Source of the DNA: Hyperoplus lanceolatus
Taxonomy: Eukaryota; Chordata; Actinopteri; Uranoscopiformes; Ammodytidae
Reading direction: 5' to 3'
Assembly (NCBI GenBank): GCA_026929865.2
Contig: CM049410.1
Location: forward strand, 15,150,001-15,214,000
Length of the DNA stretch: 64,000 nucleotides
The notes under the pieces were generated by a model that was not told where the DNA came from, made no database searches, and worked only from the letters and a program-made list of their open reading frames with translations. This document shows, in pieces, positions 13,366-26,439 of the stretch. Made by a program: the position numbers and the translations under genes. Within the stretch, counting starts at the first letter, position 1. Every line of letters starts with the position of its first letter.

Positions 13366-13366
13366 C
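13317..13366. repeat. (GATA)n microsatellite
   Basis: Perfect TAGA tetranucleotide repeat. Confidence 0.95.
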
Positions 13367-13761
13367 ATTTTGCATTATTAAACCTTACCTACATGGGATG
13401 GATAGCCATTGGCTCAATACATAATTTAAGTATTGCTGAGCTTAGCCAACTGCTAATAAAATAAGATCCCATTTCACACTGTGATTAAATGTATTTTACA
13501 CTATAACTGATGTTGGTTCAACCAGTGGCTGTCTGGGAGGCACACAAATAAGTAAATGAATGGAATACAAAAAGGGCATACTGCATGTGGTGGGGCACTG
13601 GTTAAGATAGAGAGAGAGAGTCCTTTTGCATTAGTATAAATGATAATTAAAAAAAGAAAAATTTACTCCACAAAAAACCTTAAAAGATACAAACATTTAA
13701 TAAGGGAAAAATGGTTTGCAAAGACATGCACAGGTTGTTGACTCTGTGCTTGTTACAAATA

Positions 13762-14098
13762 TTGGTAACACTTTACAATATGGGTATATTAATTAACTGT
13801 TAGTTAATACAAAGTTAATGCTATTAATGGTTAGTGAATGCGTAGTTAATGACTATTAAGCATTTAGTAAGCATTATTATGGGTTGGTTAATGCTTTGTT
13901 AACTAATGCTTAGTTAAGCATAAACTAAGCAAACAGTTAGTTAATGCTTAGTTTACGTTTATTAAGCATGTAATAAGCATTTATTAACAGTTAGGTAATG
14001 CTTAGTAAATGCTAATTAGGCCTTTTTAGGGTTAGGGTTAGGGTTAGCATTAACTAACAACAGTTTATTATTGTACCCTTATTGTAAAGTGTTACCAA
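13762..14098. mobile_element. MITE with about 25-bp inverted ends
   Basis: The left end TTGGTAACACTTTACAATA is the reverse complement of the right end TATTGTAAAGTGTTACCAA, and the match continues imperfectly to about 25 bp. The interior is AT-rich, full of TTAGTTAATGC-type repeats, and contains TTAGGG repeats at 14026-14047. No coding capacity. The superfamily is not clear from the ends. Confidence 0.8.
14026..14047 (+). repeat. Short interstitial telomere-like (TTAGGG)n tract
   Basis: Three TTAGGG units plus TTAG inside the MITE. It most likely belongs to the element rather than marking a chromosome fusion. Confidence 0.7.
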
Positions 14099-14664
14099 CA
14101 TATTCCATGCATACTATTGGGAGGGGGTAACACTTTACAAAATGATGCCTTATTCTGTTCATGTCTGATTGACATATGAACGATTTTGCAATAGGTGTGT
14201 TAATACGGGAAGACTTCAGCGGATTGTGTCACACCGTGTCATCTCAGCTGTTTGGAACAAAATATGCAAAAGGCCGAAAAATCTTCAAGTAATCCACTAT
14301 GCAATGATCACATGGGTTTTTTTCCTCCTATTTATTTTTAATAAATGTTTTTTGTATTTTATAGACCGGTGAATCTTGTGTCTGTGTGTTTACAAATGTG
14401 TGTTTGTGATGGATTGTGATGATCTGTGAAATTATCTATTGCCCTTCAGAGCTGGAGGCTTTGAGGAGCAGCAGCCTTCTGTCCAAACCTGTTATTCTGC
14501 GCAGCCAGCACAAAACGCACCGAAAAGCAACTGCTCCAAGGCCAGCCATGCATACAACATGGTTACCTCACAAGAACACACACCCTGTCTGCATAGACGG
14601 AATTAAGATAGGTGATAATATCTATGTATTTTCATAAAAATGTCATTCAGGATCAATAAAGTAC

Positions 14665-14765
<101 letters not shown>

Positions 14766-15370
14766 GTATTTTGCTGAGACAAATAATGCAACATGATAGG
14801 CCATCTTTGCTTTACAGCAGTGTTCTTGTGAGTGAGTGTAAATAAAAGACAGGAGTATTTTTTTTTAAGAAAAAAATATCCACATTTGAATACACAAGTA
14901 AGTTAAGGGTTCAAGTTGATCATAGTTTTTCAGCATACGGTATTGTTGGAGCAAGATGTTTGGTCTGTCGGTCCATGACATTTGGACTATGAATCCATCA
15001 ACTTCCATGTCTTAACTCTTCACTATGCCACTGTTACTGTCCTTTCACAATAAAATAAAAACAAATCAGAAATTATATGGCAATGATCCTGCTTTCAATA
15101 TAGTATATTGAAAGGAGACTATTGGCGAAAAAATAAAAAAATTATAATGTGATAATGTTTTACACTCAAGTCTGATCTATGAAGCCAGTGCAATGAAGGT
15201 AATGATCCAGCAACCCTGGATGGAGAAAGCAGTTGCATTGTCGATGATGACGTCAAAAAAAGCTTATGTTCAAATGCATGACCCAATGCAACAGGGCTGA
15301 GAATGATTTGCTACCAGCCTATAAACTTAAGTATGTGGAGACTTTGATATGCCTATATTTTGGTCATTTA

Positions 15371-15714
15371 AAAAAAGGAGGAGTTAGCTATTCTGGAGAA
15401 TTGCAAAAAAAAAACTTTTTCTGTAAAAATTAGTGAAAAACCCCTCAAAATCCGCTACCATGTCCGTTAAAAAAAATCCAGTGTTAATACACAGCCTAGG
15501 CTATGTGAAGTTAGCTATGTGACAAGTTGCCATCTACGGTGGGCCCCCTTTATTCACATACCAGGTCACCGATCCTAGGCTATGTATTAACACCAGATTT
15601 TTTTCAGTGCACATATACAGACAGGTAGTGGATCTTGAGAAGATATTCACTGATTTTGACAAAAAGTGATTTTGACAACAAGCGTTTCTCCAGAATCGCT
15701 GACTCCACCTTTAA
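15371..15714. mobile_element. Fold-back TTAA-type MITE, copy 1
   Basis: Near-palindromic element. The left arm starts AAGGAGGAGTTAGCTATTCT; the right arm ends AGAATCGCTGACTCCACCTT followed by TAA. Both arms contain the internal mirror phrase GTGTTAATACACAGCC / CTATGTATTAACAC. No coding capacity. TTAA-like flanks suggest a piggyBac or Kolobok class mobiliser. Confidence 0.8.
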
Positions 15715-18298
15715 ATACATCACTAACATGGTAGAAACATGGCCATCACTGCAAGTTTCTGAGGTGCTTTAAAAAACATTAATTCTATGCCTATAGCGTT
15801 TGAGAAGCGTCTGGATTGTTCTCTGTTGTTTTTCTTTCTCCGTCAGATGTTCAAATAGAGGGGTAGCTGTGAGGCTGGAGCTCTGAGCCGAGGGCCTAAA
15901 AAGGAGTGTCACGACTCAATGATTCATAAGGCTGAATAATTCAATGGCTGGATGCATGTAGAACACTCCGCCCCTGCTGAACCCAGTCCTCAAGAAGACC
16001 CAATGCAGACTTATATATGTAAACCCCTGCAATACTGGTCCACATCATACACAATATTATAACCGCCAAATATCCGTCAATGACATGATACAGTATGTGT
16101 CAAAAAATGCTATTTTCTATTGCCATGGCATACATCATCATATAACACCAGTTAGGGTAGGTGAAGATCCAAGTGTCCAGCCATCAAAAACTGGGTCAGA
16201 GGCTGTTTCTAGTTCACTTTAACATTTCATTTGGGTTTAACTAGCATAGAGTGGCGGTACCAGATGGTTTGTGGCACACACACACACTGCACCAAAATTG
16301 ATACAAGCTTTAATGTTAATAAAAATATGATCATAAGGCGAATGAATAGAGCACATTATAATGCAAATACATAATTGACACCAGTGTAAATAATTACCAA
16401 CCCAGCCAGCTCAAGAAACATGGATTGAGCCCGCATCCCGGTGAGGCTGGACATAAGCTGAACTTGCTGTGGTTGGGTAAGTATGTTGTCATCAAGAAAC
16501 TGCAGTGATGGCTGCCGCCTCACCGCTGCAGACTTGTGACGTCAACAACTTACTCTCTGCTTTCTCCAACTGTGTGTCCTAAGGTCCTCCCTGCTTTGTT
16601 TCCAAGCTTTGCAAGATTCACTCAAAAGAGTACTTTACTGAATCAGGATTTCACCCCATAACTGATTGTAGTTACAATGGACAGTTCAAAAAATACACAA
16701 CTTTTTTGAGAATTTACAAGATTTCATGCATCTCCTTCCAGGGCCCAAAAAGGTTTCAGACAATTTTTCTTTAAAAGGTGCACTGTGTAACTTTAGTGCG
16801 CTATGTTTATTCTCATAACTGAATAGACAAACTTCCCTCACAGGAAAGGTTTTTATAAACTAACTGCAGGCTCTCCAAACCTATACACTAGTACTCCCCA
16901 AGCCTGTAAACAGACTTTGATGTGTAAAATAGGTAGACCTCCCCTTTACGTTAATTTCATTTCACACCATTTCCCTCTAACTTGCAAATAAATTGTTATT
17001 CTTAATGTTTGAAACAAGAATATTGTCTCTGATCGCCACCAGAGCTGAGGTATTTGTAACGCCACAATAACACAGCCACTGTGTCCTACTTTAATTTCAC
17101 TTACATTTATCTTTACATTGCATAGGCCTACGCATCTTTAATTTCTTTGTGCCAAAAGACTGGGCCATAAGAGCAGACAGGTTTCACACTTGTACTTCAC
17201 AAACTGACCACTGCAAGAGTATTGTTCGGGCTATTTTCAGTTTAATTGCATGATTCAACAGAAGGCATAATGATGGCTGCAGGACAAGCTGACCGATGAT
17301 TATGCAGTGAATCGTAGAAGCTTTAAATGAGTGCACCAACTGGGAATTAGAATATGAATCCAAAACACTCATGGCTGGATGAATGCAATGCTGGGGGCAA
17401 CAGCATGGCTCCCAACAATAAAATGGGCATCAGTTGTGTGTGCGTGTATATGTGTGTGTGAGTGTGTGTGTGCGAGTTGATTTTTATTGTGAATGCTCAG
17501 TGACCGAGACCAACAGCCGGCTCACAGAAGGAGCACTAATAATCCTTGTATACAGTATATGTGCTTGGGATATGCATGTGACATGTATAGGCAGGCTCAT
17601 GCTCTCTCATGTATCAAAAGAAAAACATGTTTATGTGTGAGTGAGTATGGTGGATAGACCAAAGTGCAATACACAAAAATATACCCACGTGAGACGTTTT
17701 TCCAGCTTGCTGAATAAGCACGATGTATTATTAGATCTAGAATTATTTACCTATAGTAATAAGTAGGGAACTAGCCAAATTATCTTCCACCCTTTTCTCA
17801 ATCACTTCCTGGCTTCCTGACGAGTAACCTTTTTAGATCTAAACCATCTGATAGAGCATTTATAACATCTGTTTTAAGCTTCCCACATTTCCTGTGAGGG
17901 TAAAGGAGATGTCTTACTATCCTTGTATACGGTGAGTTCACTTATAAAAGGGTCGCCATTAAAAATAAGCAAAAGAGGGAACAGAAGAAGGAGGGATGTA
18001 ACCTGTCCCTAAAGGTAAAAAGGCAAATTTTTTCTTTTTTTTTCTTCTGGGGGATAAAGTCGCCGCTTATCGGCTCTCTCCCTCTTCTCTCTCTTTATCA
18101 ACCCTACAAACATTTTTACTACCATCTTTGACTACATGAGCCCATAAGGGAGACAGAAAATACATAGAATTGTTTTTCTTTTATATCTACTAGTTGTATT
18201 GTGCATAGGCCTATATTGGTTTCCATTACTGTTTTCTATTTTCACTTTTGCTTATTTATTTAGTCATGTAGATTTATGTTATTATATTATCTACCTAC

Positions 18299-19254
<956 letters not shown>

Positions 19255-19623
19255 CCTATATTTGCCTCCAAAACATGATTTCATTTCATATTGTTCATGA
19301 AATATGCAGATGTTTGCTCTGAGCACAACGATTATCAGATGAAGTGATTCCTACTGTTTTTATCCACTTTGAACTTTAATATTTGGAATGTGCACCTTCT
19401 GCAGCAATTACAGCATCACATCTCTCTGGCATATTTCCTGAGAACTTCAACACTTATGCAACTCAAGCCATAGGCTTTCCTTTGAATGTATGGATCTGTC
19501 CAGTTTATTTTCCAACTCGCCCCAAATTAGCTCGATACATCCGGACTTTGAGGGGGCAAGTCAATCATTTTCAATGTTCCAGCAGATTCCTTTGTTGAAG
19601 GTAGCTCCGGCAATAGTTTGAAG

Positions 19624-21134
19624 CAGAGCCGGCCCGAGGCATAAGCGAACTAAGCGGTCGCTTAGGGCCCCCAACCGCCAGGGGGGCCCCCTCAAAAAAA
19701 AAAAAAAAAAAGTTTGTGTGTTTGATATTAACATCATATTATGCAAATGTGAGTTATCATACAAGAAAAGGAATACAATGTTTTGGTCTAGATAATTAAT
19801 AGCCTAAAAATGTAATCAGTTCATCTGGGAGGTAATCCGAAATGATCTGATCATGTCACATTCACATCCATGCACAGTGTGTATTGAGTTTATTTAAAGA
19901 GGACCTATGATACTTTTCGACTTTTATGACCTATACACATTGTTATAATGATTTATAGTCATGTTTAACCATACTAGAGTATCAAGTAATTACGTACATG
20001 CATTTCGACGTATTCCCTGCTGACCGTCTGGGGTGGCTGTGCAGAGCACTAAAAACTATGGCAGCCAGTCGAGCCGAACTTGTTCAAATTTCCGGTATGT
20101 GTGTGTCACCAGATATTTTTGCCATATATGGTCAGGCAAGCTCCCAGGTTGCTATATATAGCAGGGGGTGACAACTCTAGACCAGTGCTCGCTTAGCTCA
20201 GCTGGTAGAGAGATCGTTTACGAAGCAGTAGACCCGCGTTCCCTACCCGCCCGGGCTGATTCTTGGCAGGCATTTAGAATCACGACTTCCCTTCGCAAGG
20301 TAACCAATCACAACAGAGTTGGGTTTGCAGGAAGGAGGGGAGGGGGCGGAGATGGCAGAAGCAAAGTGTTTACATGGCCTGCTGGATCGCCAAAATAAGA
20401 GAAAGAGCTTCCCGAAAATCTACATAGTTTTTTGTGATGTGATTCGTGTCAGGTTGCTCTATAGCAGTTTTTAACAAGAAATTAAGACCAGAAAAGTAGT
20501 ATAATAGGATCTCTTTAAAAACAATTGGAAATGGGGCTGTCCTCAGTTGCCCATGAACTGTGTATAGTCTATAGCCTATTTCAGCCTCGTCTGTGGAAAA
20601 AAAGATACAGTGGCTGGACAACAGAGTTCTTCTGCTTCGTTCCTCTCACTGAATTTAAATGCATTCATTATATTACACAGAAATATGTCCCGTAAAAGAT
20701 AAAGAGCTCCAAGCCTAACCCAGAGGACCCTCCATAATATTTAATTTTATATTAATATTGTTATGGAAAATCCATGTGTCCTTCTTCAATAGCTTCTAAT
20801 TCATCTGACCCAGTGTCTCCAAATTATTTGTTCACACAAAATTTCTCAGATTTAGCCTCTTAATTTTCCTCTCAAAGTGCACCAGATTCATGCATTTCAC
20901 TTTAAAAAGGTTAAAAAATCTCCTGGGGGGACATACCCCCAGACCCCCCTAGGAGGGTCTGAATCTTGGCTGTCTAACATTTTCGCACAGCTGCACAGTG
21001 GAGGCACTAGCGGAAAACACTGGGTGTGTGAATGATATTTAACAAAGATCTATAGTTTCAGCAGTGCTAACATTGGAGAGGGGCCCCCAGATCATATTTC
21101 GCTTAGGGCCCCCTGAAGGCTTGGGCCGGCTCTG
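19624..21134. mobile_element. Non-autonomous hAT element with 8-bp target duplication
   Basis: Perfect 12-bp inverted ends CAGAGCCGGCCC / GGGCCGGCTCTG are flanked by an exact 8-bp duplication GTTTGAAG (19616-19623 and 21135-21142). An 8-bp duplication with CAG...CTG ends is the hAT signature. It carries no transposase that I can recognise. It sits inside the Tc1 remnant and itself contains the TTAA element at 19894-20518. Confidence 0.93.
19894..20518. mobile_element. TTAA-flanked MITE nested in the hAT element
   Basis: Left end TTAAAGAGGACCTATGATAC; right end, on the opposite strand, TTAAAGAGATCCTATTATAC. TTAA at both edges suggests a piggyBac or Kolobok class element. The interior holds a tRNA-like phrase at 20189-20265 (A-box-like TTAGCTCAGCTGGTAGAG) that does not fold into a tRNA. 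Confidence 0.82.
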
Positions 21135-22056
21135 GTTTGAAGTATGTTTAGGGTCCTTGTCTTCTTGAAAATAAATCCAGGCTCAATAAGACAACTCCCA
21201 GATGGTACTCCGTGCCTCACCAGAATGTTGTGGTGTACTTTCTTGTCCATGATGCCATCAACTTTCACTAAGTCACCTGTTTCTGAGGCTGAAATGGCCC
21301 CGCACACCATAATACTACCCCTCCATGTTTAACTGTTGGCATGAGACACACATTTTCTCTCTTGTCCCCTCCCTCCGTCAAACATACACTCTTTGTCTGT
21401 TTCCAAACTGCTCAAAATTTGAGTCATCAGTCCACAACACTTTATACCAATCTTCCTCTCTCCGTTCCTTTTCACATTTCAGGCAATTTCACTCTTGTTT
21501 TCTCTTTCAGTAATGGTTTTGTTGCTGCTATTCTGCCAACAAGTCCTTCTTCTTCCAGTTTTGATGCATTTCTTGACGATACTGTTGCACTTAGTCAGTG
21601 TGGTGTTGATCTCGTCACACAGTTCTCATGAGGTCTTTCCTTGGTCCTTAAGACTGAGCATTTTGAATTGCTTCACTTTCATGTCTGAACGTTTATTTTT
21701 CCTACATCTCCCCTTTAGTTTCAGGTGCGAATTGGTGGCATCATGGTGTTCTTAAGTGTACTTTACAGCGCTTGTGTGAAAAAGGCCTAGCTTTTTTTGT
21801 AAGGAAAATGAACTAAATCTCCTTATGATAGCTCAATTCTAGGTTTATACAGCATAATGTTGACTTCGTAGATATTTCCTTTGTTTTATGGGTCTTTTAA
21901 TGGTAAATTTAACCAAAACAACAACAAACCTCCTTGTTCTAATACTTTTGGCAACCACTGTAAATAGTATAGATTCCCTTTGTCACTCTACATATTGAAC
22001 AATATATTTATTGATCAAATAAAAATAGTGAAGTTCTAATCAGAACCAAATCAATA

Positions 22057-23176
22057 TAGGGGAAGGTGGGGTGATTTGTGCAACTTTTTACTCAAAGTGA
22101 TTTTAAAGTGAGGCCTTGACAGTTATGTCTCCAACTCAAATATGTACATATATTTCAGGATGTTGTGCATCCCTGGCAATAAAAACTTTGGTTCTGGAAT
22201 AAACTGTTTAAGAAATATAGCTTTCGGAAAAAATTTCTTTCTCACAAATCACCCCACTCGTGGGTGATCTTGTCATTGAGTCACAATGACAAAGTCACCA
22301 TCATCATCTTTCTGGCCATCTGAACTCTCATCAGTGGTGTCGTTAAGTGGAATTGAGATGTCACTCTCTTCTGAGCTACTGTAGACAATCACTTTCTTTT
22401 GGTGACCAGCGTATACAGCCATGCCACTGGCACAACTCTCAGAAATGTACTTTGCACTAGTTGCTCCGTGCTTGTGGAACCAACTGCCACCTGACAAATG
22501 TGATTCCCCCTACATTTCTGCCTTTAAATCAAGGCTCAAAACCCATATGTACACCCTGGTGTTTCCTCCCCATTAACCTCTGCACTACTTACTTACCTCT
22601 GCACTACTATCTGTGTTTATGTGGATGTATGGGCTTTACGTCCTTTATTTTGGTTATTGTTATTTTACCTTCATTGTTTACCTACTGAATGCACTATGTA
22701 CAGCACTTTGGACAGTGCAAACTGTCATAAATGTGCTTTTATAAATACATTTTACTTACTTACTTACTTATAACTCACCCAGGCCCTTGCGCACAAATCA
22801 CCCCCATCCCCAGAATTTTGGATAATAGGCATGATGCAGCAATTTAGGGTTGACATTGTGCTAACTATATAGACTCAAAGTGTAGCATACCAAAGCACTA
22901 AAACATGTGTCAAATGTTTTCAAACGTGTCTATAATTGTTCAGACACAATAATCAAAAAACCTTGATCATGGAAATTTTACTTTGAAAGGCAAAACACAG
23001 TTTTTTGAGCTTAAATGTGCTTATATCTTATTCCTTGTGTCTCCCTTCTTTACAGGATGAGTCAAATGGATGGCTCTTCTTAAATATGTGGTCACATTTC
23101 CAATTTCTTCCACGGTTTTCTAGAAACAAGGGGTTTTGCAACTTCCAAAATGCACAAATCACCCCACCTTCCCCTA
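22057..23176. mobile_element. Chimaeric DNA transposon carrying a LINE 3' tail, copy A
   Basis: Inverted ends TAGGGGAAGGTGGGGTGATT and its complement at 23157-23176 bound 1.1 kb. The interior combines a short acidic ORF fragment on the minus strand (about 22273-22425; residues SSSEESDISIPLNDTTDESS) with the 3' end of a LINE on the plus strand (about 22425-22772) that finishes in (ACTT)n. The phrase ACAAATCACCCC recurs beneath both ends. Relative to copy B at 60391-61691 it lies in reverse orientation and lacks roughly 200 bases. Confidence 0.85.
22425..22772 (+). mobile_element. LINE 3'-terminal fragment inside the DNA transposon
   Basis: The translated end of a non-LTR reverse transcriptase (better preserved in copy B as LWNQLPPDKCDSLYISAFKS then RLKTH) is followed by a 3' tail ending in the tetranucleotide repeat ACTT. 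The motif WNxLPxxxR...FKxxLK is typical of LINE ORF ends. Confidence 0.75.
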
Positions 23177-24119
23177 CTTGAAATCTAACACTTGATGCTC
23201 CATCTAAGAAATTACAATAATCTCCCAAGCAAACAATTAGACCGCAGTTAGTGTTTTTTTTCTAGCTGCATCATTTGCACACTTGGCAGTTGAAAATGTA
23301 GATAAAGAATTTGTCCTGAATATTTTACTTTGAAGGTTTTCACCAGATGTTGGCTGAGTACATTTACAACGAGTGATCACTGCCCTCCAGTGGTAACAGT
23401 AGCCTATATAACTGCAACAGCCAGTGGCATTTCCAGGCCATTTTGACCGAGGTGGCCAAGGTGGGACCTTTATATGTCCATGGGTGGGGCACAGTGGGGT
23501 GGCCATCGCAAACCTAAATTAATGGCATGTGATATGCTTTATAACCAATACAAAAATGATTTATAATCCCAAATCATGTTATTATCCATTGTAGCCTAAT
23601 GTTTGTTTTCAAGACCGGCTTCACACAACCCAGAAGAGTGCTTATACCTGCAGATACAATACTTTCAGTGAGAGGAGTCATGCAAGCCCAAATTCTGGGG
23701 GGAGGGGGGCACAACAAGAGAAGGGACAGGGGTTACCCGTAAAATTGCAGCCCCTCACCCCCTAAAATCGCCACTGCTTAATCCTCAATACGAAATGTAA
23801 AATAGGCTTATGTCACCTTCCCAATGTCAACCTGCATTCCAAAGGACACATGATGATTTAGGGTACAATATCTTGTTAAATTGTTTGTAGCCTACTACCA
23901 TCTTGATATTTAGACAAAAAAAAGAGTCTGAATTCCCGAGAGGGGCCAGGCTACTTTACGTGTTGCGTTTTCGGTTGTAAGACTACGCACCCCACAATGC
24001 ATTGCATTTAAACATGGCGTCTTAGAGAGCCACTTCACAATGTCAACACGACCAAAACGTAGCTAACTACAGTTAAGGACAGTGTAGCGAGACTGACTAA
24101 TAATATTTCAGACAGGAGG
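23177..24119. other. Intergenic sequence upstream of alkbh7
   Basis: No gene seen. A decayed hAT-like fragment lies at about 23427-23776 (CAGTGGCATTTCCAGG ... AAATCGCCACTG). The last 180 bases before the alkbh7 ATG contain CpG dinucleotides and probably include its promoter and 5' UTR. Confidence 0.5.
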
Positions 24120-26090
24120 ATGAAACTATTGCTGCTGGTAATACAACGAATCCATACACCTGCTGTTTACGTCGGACACCGGCGCAGTGTGAGCTCGTGT
24201 GCCAGCAGCGGGCTCTCACCTCTCCGAGATGACGCTCTAGTGGTAGGCTCCAGCCGGGAGCTCGTGCAGGCACTCGGCTCACAGGTGCAGGTAAAGACGG
24301 CCTTTATCACTGAGGAAGAGGAGGGCGCTTTCCTAAAAGAGCTGGAGCCAGGCCTGAAGAAGAAACGCTATGAATTCGACCATTGGGACGACGTAAGTCA
24401 AGATCATACTGACTGGTAGCCTACATGTTCAATTTTGTTGTTTTTGCTGACTATTCTAGCCTGCTTTTGCCCCCTTTCTTTTTGTGATCGGTGCATAGCT
24501 GTTTCAAAAGTTGCGCCTAAACTACCTACGAATCAGTCGTGTAATTCATCGGACATAGGCTACACAACAACATGCATTCTCTAAGTATAGCAAAAAAAAC
24601 CCGAATTGAATAGTCTAAATGTTGTTATTTTTTTTGTAGATTAGTAGCCTATATATCATTTTGTTATGGGCGTTTCCATATGACATTAATAATAGAGATA
24701 GGTTTGCTAATGTAAGGGTATGTTGTTTTACATATTTGTTAATGTGTTGTTTAGTACAGGCATTTAAATATGTGGCGACCATGATCTGTTACACTGATAG
24801 GGGCCATCTCCAGGTTCTGAATAGGGGCGCAGGACCCTATTGCAGAAGGCCCATAGAGTCCATGGGCCTTCTGCACTGTGTCTGCATACAGTATGCAGAG
24901 GGTGTATTATGCATACTGGAGGGTATACATATTGAGGTAGAGGGTTTTGGTTTGTTTTAATTGTAAATTCCTTAATAAACCCAGGTTTAAAGAGTGATGC
25001 TGACTGTATTCGTGCTGTGTCCCCTTCCCCACACTTAGGCTATACACGGGTTCAGAGAAACAGAGCGTGTGAGTTGGGGGGCAGCGTGCGAGGACGTCTT
25101 GAATCGCCTTCGATCCGTAGCGTTTCCTGCGGGCAGTACACTCCTCGGTCCCGTGCACATCTTAGACCTGGACAAGAAAGGCTACATCAAGCCTCACATT
25201 GATAGTGTCAAGGTAGGCTTCCATACAAAGATAACTGGAATCAAATAAATAAACAGTAGGTTCTAACATGTACAGTGCTCTCTTACTGTCGTTTCAGTTC
25301 TGTGGTAGCACCATTGCTGGGTTGAGTCTTCTCTCTGACAGTATCATGCGTTTGGTAAAGGAAGATGCCCCCAATGAATGGCTGGACCTGCTGCTGCCCC
25401 AGCGTTCCCTCTACATACTCAGGTTCAGTAAATGATCACATTATATTTAGGTATTGTGTTAAAGGAGGAGTCAATGATTCTGGAGCAAGCCAAAAAAACA
25501 AATTTTTTACATTTTTTTTGATCAATATCAGTGAATATCTCCTCACGGTCTGCTACCTGTACATACTGTGTGCGCGCTGAAAGAAAATCCAGTGGTAATA
25601 CACAGCCTAGGGTCTGTATAAAAGCATGTTACCAGCTAAGGTGACCCCTTTGTTTACATACCCGTTTACAGAGCCTAGGCTGTGTATTATCACTGGGATA
25701 TTTTTTTCAACGCACACAGTACAGACAGGTAGGGGATTGTGAGTAGATATGCACTGATTTTGACAACAAGCGTTCTAAAGAATCGCTGACTCCGCCTTTA
25801 CGCTGTAATATAAGGATTTGAGTTTGTGACTGGCGATGAGTGCACACAGTAGTGGCTGATATATTCTAATGAATTGTGCTGTGTCCTACATTGCAGGATA
25901 ACTCATTCATACTATGCAACTTTAAACAGTGCAGTAACGCTTTCCATCCTGCTCTCTTGCCAAATACAGGGACGAGGCCAGACATAAGTTCACCCACGAG
26001 ATCCTCAAAGATGAGGACTCTGTGTTCAATGGACACAGGGTGCCCCGGCTGCGAAGGATCTCCGTCATCTGTCGCAACCTCCCGAGCTAA
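24120..26090 (+). CDS. alkbh7: Alkbh7, mitochondrial AlkB-family dioxygenase (4 exons)
   Basis: Complete gene: exons 24120-24392, 25039-25212, 25298-25422 and 25970-26090, joining in frame to 230 residues (human about 221). ALKBH7 is a mitochondrial matrix Fe(II)/2-oxoglutarate dioxygenase-fold protein linked to programmed necrosis and mitochondrial RNA demethylation. The N-terminus ([20 protein letters not shown]) is basic and hydrophobic, as for a mitochondrial presequence. Conserved blocks are [36 protein letters not shown] (HxD iron ligands), the distal His in KFTHEIL, and [12 protein letters not shown] with the 2-oxoglutarate-binding Arg. Introns are GT-AG; the exon 3 donor (AG|GTTCAG) is weak. 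Intron 3 contains a fold-back MITE. The gene runs toward gtf2f1, tail to tail. Confidence 0.96.
25459..25801. mobile_element. Fold-back TTAA-type MITE, copy 2 (alkbh7 intron 3)
   Basis: Left TTAAAGGAGGAGTCAATGAT, right ATCGCTGACTCCGCCTTTA. It has the same internal mirror as copy 1 (AATACACAGCCTAGG ... CCTAGGCTGTGTATT). Confidence 0.85.
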
Positions 26091-26425
26091 CATCTATCTC
26101 CACGCATCTGCTTTAAGATTATAAAGCTGAAATCCCTTATTTTTTTGGTTGAGGTATTTTATTATGTATAAATAAGTATGTGTCTGGGACATTTAATGTT
26201 GAGACACTCCCCATACTGTGCCATTAAGAAATATTGATTTGGGTGACCCCCTTTCTGTCAAGAATGCTAAACTGATTTGATATAACAGAACCACAGCATA
26301 CTGGTAGTGACGTGGTGTACACAGTGTTCGAATGCATGATCTTTCAAATTAAAAGGATGAAAATGAATGAATGAGCCCATTACTGTCTGGCTTTGTTCAT
26401 TGGAGCATTTTTAATGGCTGATTTA

Positions 26426-26431
26426 AATAAA
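26426..26431 (+). terminator. alkbh7 polyadenylation signal
   Basis: AATAAA 336 bases after the alkbh7 stop codon, the best-placed signal on this strand. Confidence 0.65.
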
Positions 26432-26439
26432 CTTTTCAC

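Larger units (their letters stand above)
19383..21965 (-). pseudogene. Tc1-like transposase remnant, split by a hAT insertion
   Basis: On the minus strand, 21310-21144 encodes SASETGDLVKVDGIMDKKVH and later EPGFIFKKTRT, matching the DDE region of Tc1 transposases (family norm SASGTGDLVKVDG ... GFIFQQDNDPKHT). The C-terminal part continues on the far side of the inserted element at 19383-19610, with IELIWGELENKLDRSIHSK. The right terminus AATACTTTTGGCAACCACTG at 21942-21961 resembles a Tc1 inverted end. The left terminus was not found. Frameshifts and lost acidic residues make it dead. Confidence 0.72.

Noticed and set aside
20189-20265. tRNA-like sequence with A-box and B-box resemblance
   Set aside because: Acceptor, anticodon and T stems do not pair. 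It lies inside a MITE, so it is at best a tRNA-derived relic.
22273-22497. 75-codon ORF beginning MSGGSWFHKHG as a host gene
   Set aside because: Its first part is antisense LINE sequence, and it lies wholly inside a transposon present twice.
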